A stretch of 64,000 nucleotides of DNA from contig CM038046.1 in assembly GCA_021397845.1 (NCBI GenBank), positions 66,854,021-66,918,020 on the forward strand. The letters run 5' to 3'. This document shows positions 13,344-23,737 of this stretch, one piece after another; the first letter of the stretch is position 1, and each line of letters begins with the position of its first letter. The stretch comes from Areca catechu. Taxonomy: Eukaryota; Streptophyta; Magnoliopsida; Arecales; Arecaceae. A program made the position numbers and the translations under genes. The notes below the pieces were generated by a model. The model was given only the letters and a program-made list of their open reading frames with translations. It did not search any database and was not told the origin of the DNA.

Positions 13344-13419
13344 TCATCATACTAGGACAACCATTTACCACATAATGGATCCACCATTATTCCAGGGCAA
13401 CCTTATATCAGTATGATGA
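13344..13419 (-). other. Nested leader hairpin, T1 copy 2
   Basis: Same outer 10 bp stem (TCATCATACT with AGTATGATGA) and inner ATAATGG/CCATTAT stem as 5811-5886. Confidence 0.7.
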
Positions 13420-13595
13420 CTTAAAAACTAAACATATCTCTATAATAATTATGGTTTGAGTGAAAGACCCTAACTAGTGGCATACATCAAAACATATATG
13501 CAATCAAAGATATGCTAAGTGTAGTAACATATTAGGATTTAAAAATGCTAAGATGTGACATACAAGCTATCATAAATTATAGACCTAAATAAGGT

Positions 13596-13608
13596 GGCTT
13601 TGATACCA
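13596..13608 (-). other. Primer binding site, T1 copy 2
   Basis: Minus-strand TGGTATCAAAGCC, one mismatch to the initiator-Met consensus, one base from the LTR end. Confidence 0.88.
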
Positions 13609-13609
13609 C

Positions 13610-16053
13610 TGTAGGGTTCTGGTGCAACGCAGCGGAAGGGTAATTTTAAAAATTAAAATTAATATGCACCAAAACCCTAAAACAGGAACTCCTTAATAAG
13701 ACTAGAATGTATGAAGACAAACATTTCTATGCAAATTGAATTAGAATACCAACCTGTAATCGCTAATTCCATTTTATGAAGACTGAAAACTTGAAGATCA
13801 ATGGGCTATTTGAATTCACCAGGCGTCCAAGCGTCCGCCCTCCGATGGTGATCCACACAGAGCAATGATCAAGAACACTATCTTCTTGTCCTATGTTTCC
13901 TCCTATTGAGTTGTTCTTCCTAGAACTCAATTCTTTGGATTATGGCTGGAATTCTTCCACAAAAGAGGTTGCCTTCCTTTCTTTTATCTCTTCTCCTCCT
14001 TCCACTAAGACCTTGACCCTCTAAGACACTCTTGTCTTGAAGATAAGACTTTGTCCTAAGGGGATTTAGGCTTGTCTTAAATTGGAGGAGAAATTAAGAC
14101 AAGAATGTCTTAATGTAAGAAGGAAAGAACAAAATCAGAACTCCTTTCCTTTACCATCGGAGACTTTCGCTCTTGTTCTTGTTCAGTAGCAGAGTTTCGA
14201 CAGAGGTGTACTCTATAAAGAAAACAGTGCAAGAACAAGAAAAGAGAGAAAGAGTCGTTAGGAGAGGAAGAAGGATTAAAAACATTACAGAGTTCTGATT
14301 TTCCTGACCCCTTAAATAGATCTCAGAGAGGCACCCACACATCTCATCGTGAAAAACTTCTCACGCCCTTTCTTTTTTTTTTTCTCATGCCCCATCCTTC
14401 CTTCTCACAGCCTTCCGGATAAATCCCATGACTTTTCTTAATTGAAAAATCATGATGTTTTTAAAAGAAAGGAGTCGCGACTTTTAATCTCCGAAGAGAT
14501 GTTATTTCGTGCAACCGGGAAGCAACGAATGCTTTCTACCTTTCTCAAATAAAACATCAACCCTTGGATTCCAATCTAAGGGGGGACAATTGAGGTGCTA
14601 AAAGAGAGAAGGAAAAGCCGCCCCATTTAAAACACCGGAGTTTTTTTCATTTTTTTCTTTTTTTTTTTTTACAGAGCGCACCAAGAGTCCATGCGCCATG
14701 GACTCTTCCAAATGGCGTGCCAAGAGTCCATTAGCGCTTGGACTCTTGGCATTTTTGGCATGAAAATGCTAAGGGGCGGGTGGGGGGCTAGCCTAGATAC
14801 ATGGTTAGCCAATAGGATTAACCATAATCCCTATAACATCAATTAGGATCTAATTAGATACAATTAGAACCCAAATTGAACCAATCCGGAACCCTAATTC
14901 GAATAGAAGCTAGGATTTGCAACACCTGCTAGAGTGTTATCATGCAAAGATGATTTAATTACTAATTAAACCCTTGATCAATTCTCTTAAGTGTGTGACC
15001 CATTGGGTTCCACATCTAGCCAGAAGTGGGTTCGAATACAAGTTGACCTAATTTGATTAGAACTCTTTCTAATCGATTTAGGTCAAACCGGGCTTACCCG
15101 ATTATGATCAATTAGGACTCTTCCTAATAAGTGATCATTCAATTTAATCAACCCACAAGACAAGATTGACGTCTAGCAACGTGTCATGTCTACTCGGAAG
15201 ATATGAAAATTCTGGTGAAATACCAATTCAGTAGAAAGTTACCGTACAATTAAATCCTTCGATCAGCCTGCACCCAAAATATAATTATGGATATGGATAT
15301 ATGTCAAATCCAATATTATATTTGTTTCTAGCTCAATCTTATATTGATGATTCAATTATCTTGATATTAGAAACCATCTCTAATATCTTTACTTAGATCA
15401 AAGATTCCCTGAATCATCATCCGATTGATAACTAGCTAGATGCAATCTCCTCTTACTACGAGTGATCGATTCCTTGTTGACCTACTCATTACATTCATAT
15501 CCAATTCACCATTCCCAGTATCAATCCTGTGCATGTCTCAGTGCCATGATTAGGATTGAACCAAAGCATGGGTTCATGTGCATAAGGTACTTATGGCAGT
15601 CTCAGGTCAAAGGATTACTTGTACCACTCCCACTATGAGAATCTTCTATTGACTTGTAGCTAAGAATCCATTAGATGTTCTAAAGTTGGATCATATTAGT
15701 GAACTCATTTTCTAATGAGCACCCACATCCTAGTATTAGTGTCATACACAAGTGACTGTGAGAGCAATCACCCTCTCCAGTATACTTGGGATGTGCTAGT
15801 CTTACCGGAAAAAACCCTGATCCCCTACTCAGGGTTCCTTTGACTAGGAATATTTTAGATTAAGGTTTTAAGACTTTAGGTCTCACTGGTATGATCTCAT
15901 CATAACCCTAAAATCATAGCCCTAATCTATGGGGTTCATCATAAAATAATAAATACAGCGTATGATGAAAAATAATGCCTTTATTAGAATATTGTCAAAT
16001 ACAATGGTTTGGGAGATACAACATAGATTGGCTTGTAGGGCATATCCCTTTCA
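13610..16053 (-). repeat. T1 right LTR (5' LTR in sense)
   Basis: 2444 bp, beginning TGTAGGG and ending TTTCA on the plus strand. Similarity stops sharply at 16053, where GC-rich sequence begins, which fixes the element end. Confidence 0.93.
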
Positions 16054-17760
16054 CCGCCCTCCTGCGGTCCTCCCGTCACCGACCTACCCTCTTCTTGCCT
16101 CCCGTCGCCAAGCTTCACTCCTACCATCCTCCCATCGCCCGATCTCCGGCCTCCGGCCTGCTGCAACGCCGGAACACTACTTCCTGAAGATCGCCGTCTT
16201 CTTCCCCGAAGATCCACCATGACGCCATCTTCTTCTCCACTGCTCCACGAAGCCTCCACCCGTTCCAAGCCTCTGCCCGTTCTTCCTGTTACTGTGACAC
16301 CTGACTTCCGCCGCCCCCTGATGGACTCCGGCCAATCCGTCGACGATGCTGGACTTCTCCAGATCCATCCCCGACTCCGCCTCCTTCGGAACCAAGGAAG
16401 AATCGTCGCACCCTCCACTGTGCCACTCCTCTACCCGATATTCATCGACGTCAGCGCCGCCTTCCTCGATGTCCAACAGTGCCTTAACCACTTCCTCTAT
16501 AAGATGGCTCCGAGAGGGATCCAAACGGACGAGAGGTACCAGGCTTCACCTCCTTCCGATCAGATCCCCATGCCGTAGTTTCCTTACCATCGCATCACCT
16601 CCAAGCTGGCATCCCTGCATCACCTCCGAGTCCAGCCGCCCGTCTCCTCCATTCATAAACGATGCCAACCCACCAACGGTCGAACTCCTTCCCCCTCTCC
16701 CTGCATCTGTGCTGCAACACCCGACGCCTCACCTCCACCGCCAAACGCCATCCCAACCTGTACCACCGCCGTAGTTCTCATCGCCATTGCCGACGAAGCC
16801 CCAGCGCCGAGTTGCCATCCTCCACCCTAGCACCGTCGCCGGAGGGCCCGCCGGTGAAAATCAACCTCTGGTTCGGACCATGAAGGAAAAGGAGAAGCTG
16901 GTGCACGAACTTGAATGCAAACCCGGCATTCTCCTCTGCACGCATCTCAAAGCAAGCCGGTTCCTGTCGCTGACTTCAAGACCAGTACTGTTCAGGATTG
17001 CATGGATCTCAAAGCAATCCGAGGATGGTGGAGTACAGATCTCAGAGCAGGGCTGATATAAAAAATAAATTATCTCAAGGTTATCAGTTTGGAGTCTAAA
17101 GGAAATAATATGAAGCTGAAGACAGAAGACTTGATGACTGACTCGACGGAGTCAAGTTTTCCCCACCTCAGGGGAATGATGGTGACCTCACCATCATGGA
17201 TCTCGGAGCAAGCACGAATCTTGGAGCCATGTGAATCTCGGAGCATATCCAGAATAAATTTAGGATTTATCTTTTATTTGAAATTTGAATTAGGATTTGG
17301 TTGGTTAGGATTGAGATATGGATAGGCTTATCTTATCCTATCTTGTGTTTGAATTTGAATTATCTCAATCTTTTTATCCTGTATTCAAATTCAAATGAGG
17401 GTTGGACAGGTCTATAAATACCACCATCAGTCCTTTGTAAAAAAATAGTTTTTGAGAAAAAAAAAATTGAGTTTTTAGAAGAGTGATTCTTCTTGCCTTC
17501 AGGCATGGGGCGTGATGCCCTAATTATCCCCTTTCCCATTCCATCTTCTTTATCCCCTCCTGACCTTTGAGATTCATCCTAGCGCCTCCAAGTATCGAGG
17601 AGGGTGTAATGCCTTAGAGGTGAGTGGTCTCTTCGTTAGGGTGAGTTTCAAAGTCCATGAGTTCCAAACCATGTCTTCTAGCGCCATTATTCCTTCGCCA
17701 CCCCTAGTTAAAAAAAATATCAAAAAAAATAGTACCCTAATTTAGGTGACTTCTAGGCTC
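16054..17760 (+). other. GC-rich LTR-like fragment, family F
   Basis: The first 800 bases are CCG/GCC-rich and open in several frames on both strands, which is composition and not coding evidence. It then becomes AT-rich, has a TATA box (17413-17420) and a tail with phrases such as GTGATGCCCTAA and ATGCCTTAGAGGTGAG. The same order recurs at 61740-63098. I read it as the remains of an LTR or leader of an unidentified retroelement, interrupted by T1. The right border, before Tat integrase sequence, is approximate. Confidence 0.5.
17413..17420 (+). promoter_or_regulatory. TATA box in family F fragment
   Basis: TATAAATA in GGTCTATAAATACCACC, followed at about 30 bases by the likely transcript start. 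Same layout as 62530-62539. Confidence 0.5.
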
Positions 17761-17794
17761 ACCAATGATCCTACGCTCCTGTCCCCCATCACAA

Positions 17795-17998
17795 ACCTTC
17801 CACACGGGGGATATGGTATTGCGAAGAGCAGAAGTGTCCAAGCCAACGGAACAGGGTAAACTCTCCTCCAACTGGGAAGGCCCATAACAAGTCGAAGAAG
17901 TCATTCTACCAGGGACATATCGACTCAGGACCCTGAAGGGGAAGACCCTATCCCGACCATGGAATGCACAAAACCTTCGCAAATACTATCAATGTAAA
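17795..17998 (+). pseudogene. Tat-type integrase C-terminus (fragment)
   Basis: Reading the plus strand gives GDMVLRRAEVSKP, then SSNWEGP, one in-frame stop where Tyr is usual, then GTYRL and PWNAQNLRKYYQ. This is the classic end of Tat-lineage pol. The homologous stretch at 63838-63960 reads GDLVLRRAEASKP. Only the last 65 residues or so remain; the upstream core is missing. Confidence 0.85.
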
Positions 17999-18530
17999 AG
18001 TTCCAAAAAACTCCTGTTCAAAGCTTCTCAACTCTACTCAACTCAGAATGGCTAGTTGCATTGATTGAACGACAATTGCCTGAGTGACCCGATCTAAAAA
18101 ATCGGTCAACTATGCAAAGGAAAGTCTGATCCACTCAACTTATCGGTATGCCCGATGAGCGCAATGGATGGTCTAACTAGACCACCAAAAAGATCAAAGG
18201 CGCAGGGATGGTTTTCGTAACCTACCCTATGGTGAATCCAAACACACGCCGAGCCGGGCCTGAACAGCATACCTTAATCATGACAGAAAGTGCACAGCGA
18301 TGGTGTAAACACATTACCCTACGGAAAATCTGAACACATTCCTAAAAGGACCACTGTTGTCCTCTCTGTCAATAACAAACATTCTCAGAATGGTCCAATT
18401 GACCTTGCTTCTCCCCTGAAGACCGAATGTGGTCTACGGAGTTTACATTACAGACAAATCGTGATGCAACACATCGCAAAAAGTACGTGGAAAGATGTAA
18501 CAAAAAGATCTTTCATTTCTTACAATTTTT
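17999..18530 (+). other. Non-coding region between Tat pol end and antisense ORF
   Basis: Contains repeated phrases (ATTGAACGACAATTGCCTGA here; related GATTGAATGGCCTTCGG and GACTGAACAGCCTTCAG at 19658 and 19729). Tat elements often have short diverged repeats after pol. Nothing coding seen. Confidence 0.5.
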
Positions 18531-18645
18531 TTACAAAAAAAAAAAGAAGGAAAAGAAAGAAAGAAACTCTCCTAAAAAGAGAGTAAAAAAAAAAAAAAGA
18601 AACTCTCCTAAAGAGAGACAAAAAAAAAAAGCAGCAGCAGCAGCA
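18531..18645 (+). repeat. Simple repeats: A-rich runs and GCA repeat
   Basis: Runs of A with two copies of AAGAAACTCTCCTAAA and a (GCA)5 tract. They inflate the aORF end into poly-Phe and poly-Ala. Confidence 0.9.
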
Positions 18646-19175
18646 GAATTTGGGAAATTTTCATTAACTCCCCAACGGGTTTTTCCCATACCGTCAGGAA
18701 GAGACCAGATGGGATGACGAAGGGCCCCGGGGTTCCCGTCCGAACTCGATTCCGACCCCTCATCGAAGTCGGAATCAAATTCATGGCCAGGGAAGGGAAC
18801 GGAGGGTTTGATATTATCCAAGCCCTTCAAGTTATAAAACTTGGAGGCTTTCCTCTGGCACTCACTGATCCCCTGGTGGAAGGAGTCCAGGGCCACCCCG
18901 GTGAGCTCGTCCTTGAAGGTGGCAGAAGCTCTGAAGTTTGAGACTGCATCCGCCACCTCCTTCTTCACCTCCTCCGCCGCCGTGGTCGCCACCGTGACTT
19001 GAGCCCAGGCCTCCCTTAACTTAGCCTCCAAAAGGCGGACCTTCCTCTCGAGATGGTCCACCAGAGGCTCCTCCTCTTCACATCCAGACCCAGGTGACTC
19101 CGGACTTCGCTTCCTCTTGGGGTCAATAGCCCTTCTTTTTGCCGCTCGGCGGAGCTCAGAAGTACTGAACCTCAT
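18531..19175 (-). CDS. Tat antisense ORF (aORF), coiled-coil protein
   Basis: A 214-codon frame opposite to gag-pol. The N-terminus is basic (residues 8-25, RRAAKRRA..KRKR), a coiled coil follows (about 38-85, LERKVRLLEAKLREAW), then a segment around LDSFHQGISECQRKA (about 97-115) and an acidic DSDFDEGSESSSD stretch (about 133-146). The last 40 residues are Ala and Phe runs read from simple repeats, so the true end is probably earlier. Tat elements are known to carry such antisense genes; their function is unsettled. A TATA box lies 60 bases upstream of the ATG. No internal stop is seen, unlike the rest of this Tat copy. Confidence 0.6.
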   Translation of the reverse strand: MRFSTSELRRAAKRRAIDPKRKRSPESPGSGCEEEEPLVDHLERKVRLLEAKLREAWAQVTVATTAAEEVKKEVADAVSNFRASATFKDELTGVALDSFHQGISECQRKASKFYNLKGLDNIKPSVPFPGHEFDSDFDEGSESSSDGNPGALRHPIWSLPDGMGKTRWGVNENFPNSAAAAAFFFCLSLGEFLFFFFTLFLGEFLSFFSFFFFL

Positions 19176-19234
19176 GGCTAATGAAGGGAAGAAGTCTACG
19201 AAAATGATGGCCTTTGATAGCGGAGGGTAGGGTC

Positions 19235-19243
19235 CTATTTATA
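19235..19243 (-). promoter_or_regulatory. TATA box of the antisense ORF
   Basis: Minus-strand TATAAATAG, 60 bases upstream of the ATG at 19175, leaving a typical short plant 5' UTR. Confidence 0.6.
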
Positions 19244-19912
19244 AAAATCCAGCACCCACGACCGACTATGGGGAGCCATGTCCCACGTCCTTCCCAGTCG
19301 CATGAGAAGGTGCCACATGTCCGGGTGACGCTTCGAGAATCAGAAAAGTCACTCGGAGCCATCTTTGGGACAACAACCACCGTCACTTCGAATCCGAAGA
19401 AATCCTCATCATGCGACGGCATCATTAATGGTTCCTTTTTGAAAAAAAGAGGCCCGACAGCTCGTAAGATGTAAGAAATTATGACTGCGCAAATTTTGAC
19501 ATGCCACGTGGACAACGGTGATCCTAATCAAATCTTCCTAATCGCTGATTGGTGGGGAAATGGCTCTTGCCTGCCCCAATGGACAAATTTGACATCCGAA
19601 GTAATGCAACGGTCTTCAGTAATGGAGTTCAGGTCCATTTTGGAGTTTGTCCCCGTCGATTGAATGGCCTTCGGCCACGACTACTCAAACAAGCAGAAAA
19701 GAGAACGGTAAAACTGGTTCTTATCGACTGAACAGCCTTCAGAGGATATCGTTCGACTAGGCAAAAGGGGAAATGGTAGAACCATTTCAGGCTACACATG
19801 AGGAACAATAATGCATGTGCAAAGATAGGAAAATTCATTATGAAATTAAGAAAAATTATCATACCCTCGTGGGAGTCACTAGACCCTCGTAAAGAGGAAT
19901 CACTACGGGTCG
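19244..19912. other. Intergenic region between divergent aORF and Tat gag
   Basis: About 670 bases with no LTR, PBS or coding frame that I can identify. It separates the minus-strand aORF from the plus-strand gag start and could serve both promoters. Confidence 0.4.
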
Positions 19913-19985
19913 ATGGATCGAAAGAGCCAATCCCTGGTGGACGATAATGACATCGTCAAGCACGGCAAGCACCACCGAGGCAAGG
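19913..19985 (+). pseudogene. Tat gag, 5' end split by element A
   Basis: ATG at 19913 (MDRKSQSLVDD) opens a frame that runs to 19985, where element A begins. The frame is the one that continues at 56649 once A and one CAAGG are removed. The rest of gag is at 56649-57436. Confidence 0.75.
19981..19985. repeat. Target site duplication of element A, left copy
   Basis: CAAGG, repeated at 56644-56648 directly outside the other LTR end. Confidence 0.9.
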
Positions 19986-20920
19986 TGGTGTGGGCACCAG
20001 GATCCGACAGAGGTTTCTCAACCCTCTATGGATCTCAGATTAGGGTTCCACTTCTATGAGTCTTGTAATAAGGCTATGAGCCAAAGTAATTTTATAATTT
20101 TTAGTCATGTACCTAGTCTAAGTTTGTTTAGTCTTGTACCTTGACCAATTTGGGTCAAGTTTAGGTCATGGGTCCTGTATTTATTTTTGGTTCGAGTCTG
20201 AGTTTGGATTGGACCCAAGCCTAATTGATGTCAACCTGGCTTTCAAGATCAAGTCAAGTTCCTTGTGAGCCAACCCACCTCTTTCACTTGGAAAGATGCT
20301 AACATAGGCGCCACCTCAGCAACCTATGTGGCACCACATCAGTTGCCACTTGGGCATCCAATGAAGGAAACAAGGAGGCACCGTCATGCAATCCACATGC
20401 CCTCTTCATACCATTTTATCTTGGGCGACAGGAGGAGACATCATCCCCCTCTTCCCTCCCCCACATCATGCCATGATCCATCAATAAATGGGGCTTTGAA
20501 GATTATTGAAGAGACCAAGCCACAAAGCAAGCCATCATCCAAGTCTTCTTCCCAAAGTAGTCACATAAGAAAGGAAAGTCAAGGAGCACATTCTCCATTC
20601 CAAACCCTCAAATTTGCAACGCCCAAAGCTCCCTCCATGGTCGGCCATGACTCACTCCAACTAGGCATGGAAGAAACCCAAAGGAGACACATCCCTTGAA
20701 GCAAGCCTTGCTCCATGTTTTCTTCCCAAAATGAACATGCAAAGAAGGAAGTCAAGAGGCCAATTCCCCAATCCAAGCCCTCCCACATGCCACGCCAATC
20801 CTCTCCTCCATTTGGTCGGCCATGAAGAGCTTTCCCCATCCGTGTGGGTGCCAACTTTTGTGTTGTAATTTGGGTTCAAGGGTTTTGAATAATTTTAAAT
20901 TCAAATGGGCCTTAAGTGCC

Positions 20921-20930
20921 TATTTAAAGG
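20921..20930 (+). promoter_or_regulatory. TATA-like box of element A LTR
   Basis: TATTTAAAGG followed by AACCAACCCTCTCC, aligned with TATAAAAGGGGACCCAATCTCTCC of the B LTR. The right copy is at 55825-55834. Confidence 0.5.
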
Positions 20931-21162
20931 AACCAACCCTCTCCATTATAAAGGAATTGAATGATTGAATGAAAAAGAGAGTTTGAGTTTTGTTTTCCTC
21001 CAACCACTGTCTCCTAGACTAGGTTTGAGTGAAGTTTCCTTCGTCCCCAGGGACGTCAAGTGGTGTGAGGCCACCTTTCTGTCGTCCCAGGGCATCGCAA
21101 GTCCTTCATCCTCCTGGACATCGAGTGGTGTGAGGCCACAATCCTTCGTCCTCCGGGACGTC

Positions 21163-21167
21163 GCGGG
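21163..21167. repeat. Target site duplication of element D, left copy
   Basis: GCGGG, repeated at 30139-30143. The empty site is visible in the sister LTR around 56066. Confidence 0.9.
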
Positions 21168-22827
21168 TGGTGCGGGCACCAGACTCAGAAGAAGACTTCA
21201 GAGCTCCATTTGGATCTCTGATTGACATTGCCCGAGAAATTAGGGTTTGTAATAAAGGTTGACCTGGTCAACCAGTTTATTTATTTTATTTATTTCTTGA
21301 GTCACCATTTAAATTTTGTTGAGTCATGTTGACTCAGTGCAAGTCCCAATGTGGTTTCAATTTGGTCCAAAATGGTGCCACATTTGTCTTCCAATCAAAT
21401 CAAAGTTCAAACAAGTGGAGGCCACACTCCAAGCCACACGCCCAGCCACACTCCGAGCACACGACAGAGTCCAGGAGGCGCCACAGAGGCATCCCAGTGT
21501 CATGGTCCCCACATCCAAAGAAGAAAAAATCAAGTTGGAGGCTACTTTAAAGGAGGCGCCCATACCTGCCTATTTTACCTAAGCAAAGAAGGAAGAAAAC
21601 TTCTCTTGGAGAAGAAATCAAAGAAGGACATCCAACCTACTCCTAATTGAAGTTCAAATCAAAATCAAAGAGCTTAACTTGGAGTGGAAGAAAAGAAGAA
21701 ATACCATAAGAAGAAGAGGACTCCAAATCCAAATCCAACTCCAAAGGAGGCACCAAAAAAATTCAAAAAAAATTCCTTTATGGCGTCCTAATTTTTTTTG
21801 AACTCTTGGTCGACCAAGAGAGAAGATTTTCTACCTAATCTAGTGGTTGGAGGAGTTTAGTCCCACATGGGAATTTGTACAAGCTTGGAGAAAATTTTAG
21901 GTCTATATAATAGACCTCTCTTTGTAACTTTGAAAATCAATGAAGAAAAATTATTTTTGCTATTCTCTTGTGTTGAGTGACCTAGGTTTCTCTTCTTCCG
22001 CACTATTCTAAGTGTTGAGCTCCGTGAGGGGGTAATCCGGGTTCCATTGGAGCCTTGAGGAGGTGAGAGATCTCCATCTTTATCCAAAACCCTAGGTTAG
22101 CCACTTGAAATTCCAAAACCCTAGCCACCCTTCATTATTTTCAATCCATCAAACCCTAGATCCATCCATCTCCCACGGCCTCTCTCTCTCTACAAGTCCA
22201 GGCCGTCCACCTTCATACAGATCCAGTCCGGCTACTTCAGATCCAGAGCAAGTTCCAAGGAAAATCACATCAACATCCAGGAGAATTCAGTTTTCAGCAA
22301 TTTCAATCTTCAAGTTCATCAACCTGGTAAATCTTTCCCTTGACTCTCTGATTCCATCAATTGTTTTTCTTCTCTTCCAGATCTTGAGTTCAAGAGAATC
22401 CAACCCACCAAAGGACCAGTATTGGAGGATCCATTACGAAGATATCTGAATCCGGGATCCAACAATCTGCTCGGGAGAGTTCCTCCACCAAAATCTGTGA
22501 AGATCATTGTCTGGTTAGATAAACCATCTCTTCTCTTTATTTCTGTTATGTTGAAAGTTCGGAGCGAAACCCTAGGTCTGGGAGTTTCTCAACCCCCAGC
22601 GATCCGTTGCTTCTGAACTACTCTGATAATTTAGTTTCCTTCAAATTGTGCTTTCAATTATCATATTAGTATCTTTCAATGTTAGATTAACTTTTCTTTG
22701 ATTTGAAGCCAACTTCTACAAACATCTAAAAACAACAAAAAAATTAGTTAATCTTAATTTACTTCCGCATCGCGTCCCTTTATTTGTTCTGCATCATTTT
22801 TGATATCAGAGCTTCCGTTCTGCATCA
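21168..22827 (+). repeat. Element D left LTR
   Basis: Starts TGGTGCGGGCACCA and ends CTGCATCA. Contains a TATA box (21904-21910) inside the palindrome GGTCTAT-ATA-ATAGACC, and near its end a second PBS-like string TGATATCAGAGC (22800-22812). Confidence 0.94.
21904..21910 (+). promoter_or_regulatory. TATA box of element D left LTR
   Basis: TATATAA within a perfect inverted repeat; the right LTR copy is at 29214-29220. Confidence 0.6.
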
Positions 22828-22831
22828 TTTT

Positions 22832-22844
22832 TGGTATCAGAGCC
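22832..22844 (+). other. Primer binding site, element D
   Basis: TGGTATCAGAGCC, five bases past the LTR end, complementary to initiator-Met tRNA. Confidence 0.92.
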
Positions 22845-23737
22845 CAGTCTAGGGTTTCTGATTTGCTTGCTTGCTTGTTTTGATTATTTTCTCTTTTTAT
22901 TTTGTCTGCTCGAAGTAGACTCCCCAGGACGTCCGGTCCTAGGAACTAAGCGAGGTGAAAGCCTCCTCCTCCCATTCCATGGGGTGTTCCTAGGGCGTGT
23001 AGGGGATCCATTGGGTTATAACTTCGTAGCAGGGATTATAAACGGGGAAGACAATCTAGTTGCAGCCCATAATTGCCCTGTTGTCTGAATTATTTCTCCC
23101 TGCATAAAATTTCGAATTGCATGATTTTTGCTTCGTTGAAACCAGTATAATTGAAGATATTTTTAATAATTTTTCTGTGATTTATTGGTTTCGGTAAAAA
23201 TTCTGAGCATTAAAATACAACAACTCTGTTTTTTGTGTTCTGCAATTCAATTCTTTTTGGAGTGATCATCTCATAATTTACTTAAGGGCAATTGAGCATC
23301 TAAGATAAGAGGAGGAGTTGATTACCTCTCCTTAGCCCAAAACCACCATCCAATCATTCGAACATAGACCTAATTTAAAATCAGTTAGACCTAATTTGCC
23401 CTAGTGGGCTAGGGACACCAATTGGTCGGGTCTAGGCTAGTGTTGAGTCAGTTTGCCGAGTTATTCTGTGTGTGCTTAGCACTTAGTGTCTAGAATGGTG
23501 GTTCAGGGATCCATTCCCGAAGGACTTGTGTGCTGGTCCGCCTACCTGGCCAATCACTGATTGGTGTCTAGGATTGGCAATCAGGGACCTAACACTCCCC
23601 TTACACCTGCCTAGCTGAGTCCTGAGTTACTACAGGCTAGCTTGCCACTCTGATTGGGCATCTAGTTTGGACTCTAGGTCTAGTGATCCAGTAGTCGATT
23701 TAGTCTAGTCTCATTTTGTGTGCTTGCTTGAATCATC
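22845..23737 (+). other. Element D leader (non-coding)
   Basis: About 0.9 kb without a gene. Positions 23486-23612 carry the leader module also present in the Copia elements. Confidence 0.75.
23486..23612 (+). other. Leader module shared with Copia elements, element D
   Basis: Order GTGTCTAGAATGGTGGTTC, ACCTGGCCAAT, CACTG, ATTGGTGTCTAGG, GGGACCTAACACTCCCC, ACCTGCCTAGC. Blocks match the Copia leader in sequence and order. CCAAT and ATTGG can pair. Confidence 0.75.

Larger units (their letters stand above)
12449..13595 (-). other. Copia 5' leader, T1 copy 2 (non-coding, structured)
   Basis: Same organisation as 4915-6062: hairpin array 12628-12953, Gypsy-shared module 13048-13182, nested hairpin 13344-13419. 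No coding frame seen. Confidence 0.75.
1..16053 (-). mobile_element. Tandem Ty1/Copia array T1 (LTR-int-LTR-int-LTR)
   Basis: Three copies of one LTR (the first cut by the window edge) alternate with two internal regions of about 5.1 kb. All are on the minus strand, so each 5' LTR is on the right. Sense LTRs begin TGAAA and end CCCTACA. The PPT has the form GTGGGAGAT and the PBS is complementary to initiator-Met tRNA. The polyprotein order protease, integrase, RT, RNase H makes it Ty1/Copia. The long LTR (2.44 kb) would suit an Angela/Tork-type clade, but that is inference. The left flank lies outside the window, so the TSD cannot be checked. Confidence 0.93.
19986..21167 (+). repeat. Element A left LTR, first part
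   Basis: Matches 33866-34050 then 55073-56077 in order. TATA-like TATTTAAAGG at 20921-20930. Interrupted at 21167 by element D inside the last unit of a short tandem repeat. Confidence 0.9.

Noticed and set aside
16054..16883. Several overlapping open frames in GC-rich sequence on both strands
   Set aside because: Open frames in all directions are expected from CCG/GCC composition; no domain, no consistent codon pattern, and similar composition recurs at 61745-62340 in a retroelement context.
18531..18640. Poly-Phe and poly-Ala tail of the antisense ORF as a membrane anchor
   Set aside because: It is read from A-runs and a GCA microsatellite and is not preserved protein sequence.
20265..20699. 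Open frames within A, B and D LTRs (for example 20265-20699, 22105-22449, 55165-55638)
   Set aside because: Lie inside LTRs, are not conserved in frame between LTR copies, and show no domain.
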